Shown: positions 22,200 through 33,789, counted from the first letter of the stretch. The stretch: 64,000 nucleotides of DNA from Hexactinellida sp. DTS-2022 (GCA_028753945.1 JAPNXP010000004.1:1984001-2048000), one strand, 5' to 3'. Notes: a model not told the origin generated them from the sequence alone. Numbers and translations are program-made.

Positions 22200-23260
22200 A
22201 GTTAATTGTAGAAGAAAATCAAAATTCAAGAAATAGGGAAAGAAATAGAAATACAGTCAACTTCGCTTAATAGAGCCACCGGTTAATCGGTATGTCCGCT
22301 TAACTCGGGTCAAAATTTCACAGGATTTATAGGACGGAATTACAGTTTGGCTTACAATATTTTCGGGTAATCAGTTTCTCCGCTTAATCGGGTCAAAACA
22401 ACCTGGTCCCGAGGTGGCTCTATTAAGCGGAGTCGACTGTAGAAGAAAAGTGAAAATATTGATAAAGATAAAAACAATGAAAGTAAATAGTGTAAAGTTG
22501 GATAACTATTTCTATTCAGAGTAAAATAAAATATTCTAATAGCCTAGATGCGCAACAGGTAAATCAATCTAAAAATGCGAAAGTGGAACTAACGGTTGTG
22601 TGACGCAAATTCGAATTATGAGACATTACTGTTTATAGGATAAGTGTATAGTTATTACTGAGCTTGCCGCTTACAACTTGTAGTATGAAAATTTAGTTAA
22701 TTAACGTTTTCCACGGTAGAAAATCTTAAAGAAATGACTGGCGACCACATGCTTTTTATGGGAGATTGAATTATAATATATCAGAGAAAGTAATTGTAAG
22801 TTTAATTCGATTCTGATTATTTAGTATCTGGGCAATTGAGCTCAAAGTTTGAAAAGAGAACAATAAAACTGAGATTGATGCCATTTTTACCCAACTTCAA
22901 GTTTGAATGTTTATAACTCCAAAGTTTTCTTGGAAATTAAAAAAATAAGAATTCACATAAACCTCCATTTCTCCAAAGTATCATACAAATTTTCAGATGT
23001 GTAAACAATTTTTGAGATAGTGATTTTTGATGAAATACCAACCCTACAATACATGATAAAAATAATCAACTCCGAAAGTTATTTTTCTATAGATGAATCA
23101 TACTACGGTAAACCCCCGTATCTCCTCTGTCGAATGATATTAAATTAATTCAAATCTGATAACTAAAAGTCATTAAAAAATCTGACTGAAGTGACCCTGG
23201 TCGAATACTAAGCCAACTTCACACTCATATAACTTGATGGTTATTTATTTTTTAAGATTA
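22200..23260 (+). repeat. Repeat family R1, solo copy
   Basis: Homologous to the two arms that flank the OTU element (28010-28960 inverted, 37190-38205 direct). Anchors are AGTGGAACTAACG..GTGTGACGCAAATT, GAAATGACTGGCGACC, CCAACTTCAAGTTTGAATG and GACTGAAGTGACCCTGGTCG. A TA MITE (22254-22439) splits it. No coding capacity. It could be a solo terminal repeat. Confidence 0.75.
22254..22439. mobile_element. Tc1/mariner-type MITE, 186 bp
   Basis: Ends CAGTCAACTTCGCTTAATAG and complementary CAGTCGACTCCGCTTAATAG, TA on both sides. An older sibling is at 51298-51483. Confidence 0.85.
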
Positions 23261-23562
23261 ATAGCTAACTACAGAACTTGCGTTTTCAAAAATATATTGT
23301 GACCTTCGAGAAGTCCGTTGCTCTGCGGGTGTTAGGCAGTGGTTACTCGAATGTCGACATCTAATTTCTTGTGGAAATCCGGAAATACCTGAAGGAAAAA
23401 TATTTTGAGATGAATTTAAGTCAGCTACTCCAGTATAACCACCACTCTCACAAATCTAATGAAATTGTACTTATGTCGAGGTTTTTGTATGCATTTGTAA
23501 ATAAACACATTATTTGCTCATGAAGGTAGATATAGTACATAGTCATTCATTTATATATTATG
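23261..23562. other. No gene or repeat recognised
   Basis: AT-rich interval between R1 and the Helitron end; all frames closed. Confidence 0.4.
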
Positions 23563-24011
23563 CTAGGTCGCTTCGCGGCAGAACACAACCACACACCAAC
23601 CGCTTCGCGGTTGGTATATATATTTATACTTCTAACATTGATAATAAAGCGTAAATAGGCCTAAATAGTCAAATTTAACAATGTTAAATTTTATTGATTA
23701 CGTCATCATGCGATAATGAGTAAGCATATTAGCAATCTGGTGTGACCACCATGCCCCCATGATTAATGTGCATGTTATATTAAATTTCAGATTTTACCAC
23801 CTAGAGAAGTTTCATGGTCCTCAAAATGTGACAATGACGTCATAACTTGTCGATGTGTGAAAATGTTGAGTGAAAATCTCAAATTGTTGGCGGGTGCCAA
23901 AAATCACATTTGGAAACCGTCCAGTTTCTTCAATCAACTCGGAACATACAAACAAATATATACACACTTACATATACGTACACATAAAGGTTTCTGTTTC
24001 AATAGTATAGA
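23563..24011 (-). mobile_element. Non-autonomous Helitron-like element, copy 1
   Basis: Read on the minus strand it begins TCTATACTATTGAAACAG, a classic Helitron 5' start. It ends with a 21-bp hairpin (ACCAACCGC-gaa-GCGGTTGGT at 23595-23615), then about 28 nt and CTAG at 23563-23566. A second sequence GCGAAGC lies between hairpin and end. Flanking bases are not the canonical A|T at both ends, so the exact boundary is uncertain. Confidence 0.7.
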
Positions 24012-25354
24012 ATATTAGTAGAGACTTGGGAGTATATTAATTGAATTAGTAATTGGCAATTAATTGAATTAATTGACAACTTATTGACAACTAATTGACA
24101 ATTATTATTTGAGAAAATAATAATTGTCTGTCAAAAAATCTAGAAACAATAATAAAATTGTCAATTAGTGTAATGAAAATACTAGAAAGTAGCTTTTATA
24201 AAAGTACCAAGATACTAGGGATAGAAGACAGATTCGACAAAAATGAAATTTCGACTTGCGGGTCAGAAATCTATGCAAGTCCTTTAGTTTTTGTCACTTG
24301 AAATTTAGTCTGCCAACATAGGTCTTGGCAGATAAGGAATAACCCTAAATTTTAAATGTACAAGATCAAGTTTATTCCTATTTAAATATGGCCGCCACAA
24401 TTTCGGTTTAGGCGGTTTAAATCGTTGAAGATATGTCTTGATGTTGATTAATATATCAACTTGATATTGGGTCTAAACTAGTTTACACCCTAATATAAAT
24501 TAAGTTTACAACAATCGATATAATTTGTTCCATGTATTAAATCAATTGACATGCTAAAGGTATTTTCTGTATAGTAGGATAAGAGCCTCTATTCTACACA
24601 TCATAGCTATTATATACGATCAGCCTTGTATTACTATATTGATAATTTCCTTGAGCTTTAACTATCTAGAACTAGGCCTACACAAACTCTTCATTTAAAT
24701 AGAGCATTGTATTATGCACTAATTTTGGCTTTTGAAACTCCAATGAGTTTGATGCGAATTGGAGGAAGTATGGTCCGATGCAAGAGAATTTCCCCCAAAA
24801 CTTCCAAAGTTTCTAAGAGTCATATTACACGAGATAATTTAATTACTAGTAAACATCTCCCATTGTTACATTGCAATTTAAATTATTTCTCGGAATGTTT
24901 CTAGTCATTATTTAAACCAATTTGGAAAATATGATCACTAAATATGGTTGGTAATACAAGATATTTAAAGAACCAATAGTTGAAATAAGTGAATCAACAT
25001 CGATCCTCCAAAAATATACACAAGATACTTGTAGGAATTTGATGATGGCATTTAATTACTAACAGTAAAAGCCTATATGTGAATAAAACTTCACCAGTGG
25101 ACAATTGCTAAAAAAATTCCTATTCCATACCAACAGCCATTATAAGCAACTGCACGGATAACAGGGAATAAGGTTAATCGGAACCAAGTTTCGGCAACGA
25201 AATATCCAATAGAAAATAAATCGGTTAATTGGGATAATTCGGTAACGGCGCGCAGGATAATTCGATAAAGCGCAGTGCTTGCACCTTATTACTACTTTAA
25301 GCAAAGATTATTGCAATATATTAATAAACTACACAAGATACGGTCAATAGTATA
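24012..25354. other. 3' flank of the GCP gene; no gene recognised
   Basis: Long AT-rich interval with only short ORFs. Repetitive AATTGACAACTTATTGACAA near 24060-24130. No match to the repeat families in this window. Confidence 0.4.
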
Positions 25355-27598
25355 TTAACAAATAATATTTAATGAAATATAGTCATTATAATTTAAACAA
25401 AGTCTAAGAAATTCAAAATTATGGTCCATAGTAGAAATTCTGAGGACTGTAAAGAGACGTTTAATTGTAATACGCAATTCTCTCTTGACATTATCAAAGG
25501 AAATATGATTAGAAAAATCATCAATAAGCAAAATGCAAAATTTTGAACAGGTGAAAAAGAGTTGATTAAACAGCTTTATAAATTTGTTATGGTTAACATC
25601 AAGAAAACACTTGGAAAAAATCGAATTTATAAAATTTTGGTGTTCAATAACAAGTATGTCAGTATCGATCTTTTCAGATTCTATCTTAATAATGAACTTC
25701 CTAAATTCTACCAAAATGATTTGTTGAAAAAAATACTGAGAAATTATAGACATGTAAAAGTTCATTTCACTAATAATGAAAAATGTTTGCATATGCACTT
25801 GATGGAGTCTTTTTAAAAAAAAATTTGCACGATGAAGAATCCATTCTATCCATCTAATATTAAGAAGAAAAGAAAACAAATGTTGATATTGTTGAATAAT
25901 TGGAGGAGTAATCACAATTGATGATAAAGTATCAATAATATAATGAATTTTAATATCACTTAAATTTCCCAAATATTTATTTGTAACAAAGATCTTCTCA
26001 TTATAGTTCATTTTGGGATAGGAATATGAAAGAGATTGATGCAAGTTACTAGTTAAAGAGAGAGAATCTTGAAGACATACAAAATTTTCAAAAGTTTCAA
26101 ATATAGTTTCAGTAAATGTTCGCATTGTTAAAGTATCTCCAAATAGATATAAATTATACAACATTTTCAGTTGTATATTAATGTTAACTACGCTATTAGA
26201 ATGTAAATGAAACGCAAGACAACTAGAAGAAATTTCATAGAAAGGCATTATGATCTTATTCAAAGTCTGTTTAAAAATTAAAAATAAAGGAGATGAAAAC
26301 TGATTTTGAAGTGAATTTTGGAATTTTCTCCAAATAATATCTTGAATTCGAATGCTTTGAAATGATAATAAATATGGAATTTGAACACAATCGCTCTTGT
26401 ATACTGCTTGTACAAGGAATGGTTCATCATAATTTTGTGAAAGAAAGGAATTGTATTTAATAACGGGAAGGTCATCTAAAAAAATAATATTATTTTGAAG
26501 AATAAATTCGTTTTCCATTTCTTTAAAGAATAGAACAATGAAATCAGAGTAGAGAGAATTAATCGGTTTTTCAGTTAATGGAATTCCTATGTAAGCGAGA
26601 GAGCTTATCGCTTTCCCAACAGATAAAATTTTTGATTCTAATTCATGGAAAACTAATGGGATATGAGTCAATCCATTTTTCTCAAACTGTGTACAACAAT
26701 CTCTCCATAGCAAATAAAGTTCATCGCGATTCCTTAAGTACATTATGGGTTGGATATAAAATTCCCTATGCTTATCATGGATAATCCCATCTGTAAACCA
26801 TTGATTGATAAAGTTAAAAATAGGAGCGATTGTAAATAAAAATACAACAATTACAATAGTTGAGCAATTAGGATTATACATCATTTGTAAATCACATTGA
26901 ATAACTCTTTTCCACAAATAATCTAATAAATACAGTACAGCATCTTTTCTAGATAGAGGTGTTTCATTCTTAGGTAACAAAATAGATTCTGAATACATAG
27001 TATAAAAATATGATATTCTCTTCGTCAGAATAATGAGAGAATGAAAAAGAGACAAAATTGAACCATATTCGTGAGTTTGTACACTTTTTTCCATTACAAG
27101 CAATTCAGAATGTACACCATGTATAAAAAAACGAACAGCTGTAGCAAATGCTTGGTATGTAAGTGTAGAATGGTATTCATTTAATGCATCGTAATGAAGA
27201 TTACTTGATCTCTGTTTTAAATTTGAAGATCTTAATGAATTTACTTGATCAATCAAAACAGAAAAACAAAAAGATTTCAGATAAAACATTTGATTTGCTG
27301 TATTACAGATATTTGTTAAAATAGTATAAAATTGTGGAGGTACATTTTCTGTAAGTAGATAACCTGCCTTCCCTAAATTAAAGAATACTAATTTCTCACT
27401 TCCCATGAGCATCCAAATTGTTTCTCTACAAAGCATAAATTCAGAGAATGGATGTAAAAAGCAAGATGAAATCTGGCTCTGTAACAAAATTAAATTAGAA
27501 GAAAGACTATTATTGTTCGAAAAATCATATAACAAATCATCACAGGTTGAACTAGACATATGAGATGCATCTGAAAATGTTTCACTTCTCATGTCATC
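25355..27598 (-). CDS. TUBGCP5: Gamma-tubulin complex component, GCP5-like, large 3' exon
   Basis: One open frame of about 747 codons. It shows the Spc97/Spc98 (GRIP) pattern: CRETIWMLMGSEKLVFFNL near the start, YQAFATAVRFFIHGVHSEL, then NQWFTDGIIHDKHREFYIQ followed by a WRDC block. The GRIP2 part has GDTLTMRTFTETIFE, a YP-x-MNYNEK segment and RWIEWILHRANFF. The order and spacing follow GCP5, which helps build the gamma-tubulin ring complex that nucleates microtubules. The protein is very rich in Phe, Ile, Leu and Asn. The first ATG is at 27592. A good acceptor (pyrimidine-rich tract then TATAG|G) lies just upstream, leaving GAT GAC ATG in frame, so an earlier exon probably supplies the roughly 200 N-terminal residues missing relative to vertebrate GCP5. 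No introns or lesions in this exon. GCP6 is a less likely alternative. Confidence 0.72.
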   Translation of the reverse strand, partial: DDMRSETFSDASHMSSSTCDDLLYDFSNNNSLSSNLILLQSQISSCFLHPFSEFMLCRETIWMLMGSEKLVFFNLGKAGYLLTENVPPQFYTILTNICNTANQMFYLKSFCFSVLIDQVNSLRSSNLKQRSSNLHYDALNEYHSTLTYQAFATAVRFFIHGVHSELLVMEKSVQTHEYGSILSLFHSLIILTKRISYFYTMYSESILLPKNETPLSRKDAVLYLLDYLWKRVIQCDLQMMYNPNCSTIVIVVFLFTIAPIFNFINQWFTDGIIHDKHREFYIQPIMYLRNRDELYLLWRDCCTQFEKNGLTHIPLVFHELESKILSVGKAISSLAYIGIPLTEKPINSLYSDFIVLFFKEMENEFILQNNIIFLDDLPVIKYNSFLSQNYDEPFLVQAVYKSDCVQIPYLLSFQSIRIQDIIWRKFQNSLQNQFSSPLFLIFKQTLNKIIMPFYEISSSCLAFHLHSNSVVNINIQLKMLYNLYLFGDTLTMRTFTETIFETFENFVCLQDSLSLTSNLHQSLSYSYPKMNYNEKIFVTNKYLGNLSDIKIHYIIDTLSSIVITPPIIQQYQHLFSFLLNIRWIEWILHRANFFLKRLHQVHMQTFFIISEMNFYMSIISQYFFQQIILVEFRKFIIKIESEKIDTDILVIEHQNFINSIFSKCFLDVNHNKFIKLFNQLFFTCSKFCILLIDDFSNHISFDNVKRELRITIKRLFTVLRISTMDHNFEFLRLCLNYNDYISLNIIC

Positions 27599-27789
27599 CT
27601 ATACATTGAAAATAACATTAAAAATAAGAATAAATAAGTTGTATAATACGACTACTACATATTTTACAAATATATAGAATAAACATAATTATATGTCCGT
27701 TTTTAATATATTTGTGTATAGAATAGATTTATTGTATAACTAAATTTATTGTACGAATCCTTTTCCTGCAATTCAAAGGTGCATGCATG
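27599..27789 (-). other. Putative intron upstream of the GCP5-like exon
   Basis: The acceptor AG is at 27599-27600 on the minus strand after a T-rich run. No upstream exon could be identified before the MITE at 27790. Confidence 0.45.
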
Positions 27790-27975
27790 CAGTGTTTTTT
27801 TTTAAGGATTTGCTTAGAGGGCCCTACCAAGAATTAGAGGCCCTCATCCCAACAATTAGAGGCCCTCACTCTACATTTCATGATATTGAGTACTTAGCAC
27901 GTTAAAAATTAGAGGCCCATTGAGAAAAATTAGAAGCCCATTTTGGGCCTCTAATTTGCCTTAAAAAAAACACTG
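27790..27975. mobile_element. hAT-type MITE, 186 bp, exact 8-bp TSD
   Basis: Ends CAGTGTTTTTTTTTAAGG and CCTTAAAAAAAACACTG. TSD CATGCATG exact at 27782-27789 and 27976-27983. The interior repeats AATTAGAGGCCC several times in both orientations. Confidence 0.85.
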
Positions 27976-28009
27976 CATGCATGCATGCATGCATATATAT
28001 ATACACAGT

Positions 28010-28960
28010 GGCCCGAAAGGTAGAATTAGGGAAAATCTTTATGTTTGAATTTACAAGAAAATTCAATCTATTCTGTTTCTGTATATATAGTTAGGGAATT
28101 TTACCTCAAATTATAGGTAAAGCTTGAAAAAAATTGTTACCAAACAATTTCTACACTAGAGTCTTCTTCTGGACCCAAATAAATATAGAAAAAAAGTTGC
28201 AAGCCCAGACCCGTGAGGAAAAAATTTTACACGGGTTGTGGTTTCTGATTTACTATGGAAAATCAGAAGCTGCAACCCATGTAATTTTTTTTCATTTTGA
28301 AACGTCCATTGAGTATGGTTAGTCCAAAGTGTCAATTCCTAACCAATATCAACCTGAATCTAATTTATTTTGATATCATTCGTTAGAGGAGACACGGAGG
28401 TTTACCTCAATGCCATTAGATTCTCGAATATTCCCTTTATAACAGATAAATAACTCCTTTAAAAATGGCGTAAATCTCTGTTTTTATTGTTTTATCTTTT
28501 CAAACTTTGAGCTCAATTTTACGAGATAAAAATCATAAAATTGAACCAGAATCGATTCAAACTTTACAGGTACTTTCTCTGATATATTATTATTCTATCC
28601 CCAGAAAAAAAAACAGGGGTCGCTAGTCATTTCTTTCAGAATTTTTTAATTTCTTGGACAGAAATAGCTAATTGTTAAATTTTTCAATATTCATACTTTA
28701 GTATATAATAGCTCAGTATACAAGTAAACACCTATAGCCCTAAATGGTATTTCCCACAAGTCTAATTTGCGTCACACAATCGTTAGTTCCACTTACAAAT
28801 TTAGCTGTCGCGCATTTAGCCTATTCATAGAATATTTAAGCCTCGAAAAGGAGGAGATTTCGAACTTAACATTCATTGATTTTTTTCATCACTCTTTCAA
28901 ACTTTACCTTGATTCTTCTACAATTATTTCTTGAACTTTAGTTCTTTTCTACAATTATTT
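28010..28960 (-). repeat. R1 arm, left (inverted relative to 37190-38205)
   Basis: Reverse complement matches 37190-38205 and 22535-23260. It preserves GAAATGACTAGCGACCC, the TA target empty of the MITE found in the right arm (28588-28589), and CTTTACAGGTACTTTCTCTG. It ends outward at CACAGTGGCCCGAAAGG and inward just before the transposon start codon. Confidence 0.8.
28218..28292. repeat. Near-perfect hairpin within the left R1 arm
   Basis: TTTTACACGGGTTGTGGTTT ... centre ACTATGG ... the matching complement ending at CCCATGTAATTTTTT. It replaces sequence present in the right arm, so it is probably a small inserted palindromic element. Confidence 0.65.
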
Positions 28961-29141
28961 ATTGATTCATTATTCTCTCTCAATGATTTCTATTGAATTG
29001 TGGCGTGCTCACATCGGATTGCATTGCAGCCGTAGATGCAATAGTACCCATCATCGTCATCAATCAACAGACCAAACTGATTCATCTGTTTCGATCATCT
29101 CGGCTTTTATTGCATGTATAGTAGCCATTCTACTCGTCTTT

Positions 29142-29168
29142 GGTGGCATCGAGATCAATCCTGGCCCT
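29142..29168 (+). other. 2A-like motif GGIEINPGP in the transposon leader
   Basis: Encoded GGIEINPGP follows a hydrophobic stretch. The consensus of 2A-like peptides is D-x-E-x-N-P-G-P; the leading Asp is Gly here, while E, N, P, G and P are kept. 2A-like leaders are known at the N-termini of invertebrate non-LTR retrotransposons. The element here is a DNA transposon. Ribosome skipping would release a 60-70 residue leader, or the hydrophobic part could act as a signal sequence; neither is shown. Confidence 0.7.
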
Positions 29169-29202
29169 ATCACCCCAACTAAAGATAATCATCACGAACG
29201 AG

Positions 29203-29260
29203 GTAATTTTGACTTATATATGTTATGGATAAGAATAACCTTTATTGTTATTTTTTTTAG
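29203..29260 (+). other. Predicted 58-bp intron
   Basis: Donor CGAG|GTAATTTT and acceptor TTTTTTTTAG|AACC. Removing it joins the two frames (HHE-R and EPPAEIK) exactly, and the unspliced frame would otherwise run into an unrelated hydrophobic tail. Confidence 0.75.
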
Positions 29261-30930
29261 AACCACCAGCTGAGATCAAATCTTTTGTCGACGCACTCCT
29301 CTCCACAACACTATCATTCGAACAATTGATCCAGTCCCTGTCTGCAAGCTACAGTTCGCCCAGTTCCATTTGGGGTTCCATTTGTAAGAAAGTCTACTTG
29401 CGTAACAAGCCTGATAAGAGACATAGCTTGTACTTGAAGTGGAAAAATAATTCTTATGACGTAAGAACCCTGGTGAGGGATGCTTTGAGCGAAGTTAAGC
29501 CTTCAGTAAGTCCCCCTAGTTCGGAGGAGCAATTTCACGTGAGTTATAGTCTTAGTAAATTAACTATTCAGAGCAGAGCATCATTGGTAACTTCCACAAT
29601 TCTTAAGGAAGTAAGTTTAAGTATAGCTGCTTGTTTCGATTTATTTTCGTCATTCGATAACTTAGATTTAAACAAACTTGAATTGAATGTAGTTGACGAT
29701 AAACTTCTTATTGTGTGGGCATCTTCTGCATCCGACCAAGCTGTGTATGACCAGTTAAAGATAGATTCTAAGAATACAAATCTTAGTTCTCTGAATAGTG
29801 AAGGTCACGACGCGTATTACATGTTCAATACAACTGAATGCCAGTTATGGGTAGACGGTGCTATGCTTTATGGATTAATTAATCCACAAAATGTTTCTGG
29901 CTTTTTACAATTCGAGGAAATGTGCTATTTTGAGGAGTGTTTTGATTTTATTACCACGATTGTAAATACTTATTGTAAAAGCTTTGTGGAATGTACTCCT
30001 TTATTGTTTTTGTGGTTGTCTGAAGTACAGCTTGAATGTAGTTTCTTGTATCAAATGTTTGGTAAGAAATAAGTGTTTTTAAGTGGAGATGACTTGAGTT
30101 TTTTTATAACTTGGGTAAAGGTGTTGAGAGATGAGTACAATGCTAATGGTGTTAAGTGCTTAGAAAGTAAGTGTACTGATTTTAGTGTTAGAGTTGAAAG
30201 TGAATTTAGTGAACCACTTCCTCGTTCTCACGATATGCTTGATATTAAAACTGACAACTTTGAAACACAAATGGTGATAGAAAGTTCTGAGATTGAAGTT
30301 CTAAGTAGTACGAGTAGTAGTGACTGTGGGGAGTTTTATCTCGAACTGAGTGAGTGGGATAATATTTGTATTACCAATTCTACTGGTAAAACTTCATTGG
30401 TTAGTAATTGGACTAATGTTTTTGCTGAAATTTTTTAGCCCCAATGTGTGTTTTGAAGTTTGTAAATTATTGGTTGAAGAAACCTGATAGTCGCAAGGGT
30501 AATAGTCCTTTCTTCAGAGCTAGAGCGTATTGTAAGTTTGAAAATTGTCGATCTTATATCTTCTATATTGATGATGCACTAAATTGGTAGATAATGACAT
30601 ACTTGTCAAGATTTACTCAGAAGGATATTTGTCACTTCAACACACAGATGGACAGAGTGAACATAGTCGCCATCTATCTTGAGTGAGCGTAGTAAAATGG
30701 GAGAATTATTAGTTAATAATTCGGTTAGTAAATTTATAATAAACAGTTTAATAATTCAAGTAATCCTGGTCTCTGTTATGGTAATTTTACTTCTCTTAAA
30801 TCACAAGATTGTTTGCGGAAAGTTAAAGCTGAATTGAAATCTAAGGAGCGATTTTCTAATTTATATATGGAAGATATAACAGCAACCCAGCAGTATTTCC
30901 GTTATCTACTTCCTGAATCCCCCCTACCAG

Positions 30931-31961
30931 CAGGGGCGTAACTAGAGCGTTGGCCAGGGGGGGGGGGGGCAGGTGGCACAAGGGGGGGCCCAGAAAAAAA
31001 GACGATTTTAGTAGTATAAAACCTGATGTAAAATATGTATTTATAGTAGTATAAATCTGTAATACGCTGTATTCTATATTCTCGGGCGACCGAAATAGGT
31101 TTCAAAAATTAGCTACCACCGATGCTGGCTACATAATAATTTCAGAAATATAGTTCGCTATTTTCTTGTAGAGTTAGTAGTACGCGTGCATTCATGTCCA
31201 GCAACAAGCGCCCTCGCACTGAGAGTGTGTCCTCCGGGGATGAAGAGATGCCTGAGCCTGGAATTCCTAGTTTCCGCTCTGAGTCTGAGTCTGAGTCTGA
31301 CTCTGGGTCTGTAGCTCTCTGCACAACATCCTCTCACTTCCTGTCATTGGAGAGGTTGCGTGACTTCGCTCTGCACTACCTCATCGACATGGACATCCTG
31401 CGAGATGATATCGCTACGTACCGGATCATGACTGCAGGCTTCGTAGCCAGGGATCCTGAGTTCGTCCACCTCAAGTGTTTGAGCGACCTCATCAACATGG
31501 TAACGCCCTACCGCATGGCAGTTCCTGCTCTGTTGGAAATCGCAACCATTGCCATCACGATCCCTGTAGGCACGGCAGGTTGCGAGAGGGTGTTCTCTGT
31601 GATGAGAAGGGTGAAGACATGGCTTCGCTGCCAGACCACGGGCGATCGGCTCTCGGACCTCGCAATACTTGCGGTGCACCGGAAGCGAGCGAAGGAGCTT
31701 GGGGCCGTGTGGTGCAAAGGTTTAAGGAGGATTGGCATAGGGTGGACATATTACTATAATTATATAATTTTAGTTGTTTTCATGTTTGCAGTTGTTAGCC
31801 GACAAATCCGGTCCAAAGGGATCTCTGTTAAACTTAAGAGAGTAAATTATAAATCTGGCCCCCCCGGCAGCCACCGTTGGCGGGGGGGGGCAGAGGGGGG
31901 GCCAGAAGCCCTGAGTGGGGGGGCCATGGCCCCCTCTGGCCCCCCCTTAGTTACGCCAGTG
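30931..31961. mobile_element. hAT element, internally deleted, 1031 bp, exact TSD
   Basis: Ends CAGGGGCGTAACTAGAG and complementary CACTGGCGTAACTAAGG. TSD CCTACCAG exact at 30923-30930 and 31962-31969. The related copy B has one uninterrupted target (514-521, complement CCTTCCAG). Much more GC-rich than the surroundings, with poly-G/C runs near both ends. Confidence 0.95.
31194..31759 (+). pseudogene. hAT transposase remnant: N-terminus fused to C-terminal dimerisation domain
   Basis: The ORF starts MSSNKRPRTESVSSGDEE (Ser/Glu-rich N-terminus). It continues into a hAT C-terminal dimerisation region: ALLEIATIAITIPVGTAGCERVFSVM then a DRLSDLAILAVH block. The RNase-H core and BED finger are missing, so this 189-residue product is an internal-deletion derivative unable to transpose itself. 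The reading frame stays open and GC-rich, unlike its host, suggesting a recent insertion. Confidence 0.85.
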
Positions 31962-33789
31962 CCTACCAGGCTATGTCCAGTATTTCGTACAGGATCCTTT
32001 CATTATTCATATGTATTCTTATAAGCAGCTGGAAATTCTAAAACTAATGAATAGTAAAGATTTTGTCTTGAATTTAGATGCGACTGGTTCTCTTATTTCT
32101 AAACCCCCTTCCTGTTCTAAGAAAATATATTACTATGCCCTTACAATACAACACCCGGAGTTTTCCACTAGTCCCATCCCATTAGCTGAAATGATTAGTA
32201 GCGATCATAGCACGGCTGAGATCTCACACTTCCTGAATAAATGGTGTTTGAGTGTAAAATTATTTAACACAATGGAGTTAAAAATTAAGAAGGTTTTAGT
32301 TGGGCTATGATGCACAGTACATGTTTAGCGTCTAACAAATTTACTATTTTTCATTATCTCCAATATTGTTGGGAATATATAGCTAATAGTGAGAACTGAG
32401 GTGATAATAATATAACAGTCCTCCATCTCTGCTCGGCTCATATCATGCACATAATTAGTTATAATTTAAATAAGAAATTCAAATTAGAAAAGGCTTTAAA
32501 AAGATTAATATTGAATGTATTAGGTCGTATGGTTAATTGTAAACAAATGGATGAAATTAATCAACTTTTCGGGTTAATTTGTTATATTTTGTGTAGTAAG
32601 AAGCAAACTAGTGTTTATTGCACTAAATTAAACAAACAAGAAGAATGTATTGGGCGTAGATTAATGTTAGTTATGATGAATGAATCCAATGAATTCGAGG
32701 ATGAGACTGAAGTTAAAAGTAATGCTGTAACTTACAGAGATAAATCCCCTTTTGGCAGACATTTTGAAATGATTTATCGTAATACCTTAGTCTCAATAAG
32801 CGAATTCGACAATAATTCGCAACTTGATCCTAGTGTATCTTATAACCCCCAGATAGTGGAATTTCTTCTAACGTATTATATGCCATTGTTACCGTTGTGG
32901 AGTGGGATAATTTTATGTACAGTTAATTCGTCAGAGAATGCAACAAACAGTAATGCGATTGTTGAGAATTGGTTCAGAATTGTTAAACACAGCATATTTA
33001 ATTCAGAGACCGGGATACGAACTGCTGATTTCATCAGAACAGTTTATAATAACATAGACGATATGATCGCGGCGTTTAAATTTGCTTTCACTCCACTGGC
33101 TCATAAAGTGTTTAGAAAGGTTAAGAAGAGATTACGCTTGGAGAATGAGGAGGAGTGCAAAGAGGAGTGGTCTAGAAGTAAGAAGAGTAAATTTAGTTAT
33201 ACTAAACCAACTGTTGATAAAGTTAGTACGATATTTAAAAATTTCAAGTCTAAAAGTTTAAGTACTAAAAATAAAAGTTTTAATGTAGAAAGTATAAGTA
33301 AACGTTCAACAGACAGAGAGGAAGCTACTATTTGTGAAGAAAATCCAGTAGATGTTACTACAGTTATTAATGATATAGTGCGTGCAAGTGTAGTTGAAAT
33401 AATTGGTGATTTAGATTTAGTAGAAATGGCTACCATGGAATATAAGTTACCGGCATTCCAACCACTTACATATCGGGGACAGAAGAAGTTGTGTGAAGAT
33501 TTACATTTACAGTTGTCGGGTTCTACAAATTCCATAAGAGATAATATCCCAGGCAATTCTAATTTAAAAGAATATGTTCCTTCGAAGTGTTTGCGAATTC
33601 CTGGAGATGGAAATTGTTTATTCGCATCATTGTCGTACTGGTTGACAGGAAATATTGATGGTTTTAATTTAGTACGGTTGAAAGTTGTAGAGAATATGGT
33701 TGGTAAGCTGAAGGATGCATGCAATAAGTTTATTGCCAATAAATTTCCTAGGAGTGTTATTAACTATCGTAACGTGGCGGACTATGTAG

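Noticed and set aside
25562..25816. Plus-strand 84-codon ORF inside the GCP5-like exon
   Set aside because: Antisense shadow of a conserved, intact minus-strand frame.
31475..31759. Alternative and antisense ORFs inside the hAT insertion
   Set aside because: GC-rich DNA gives long shadow frames; only the 31194-31759 frame shows the hAT dimerisation pattern.
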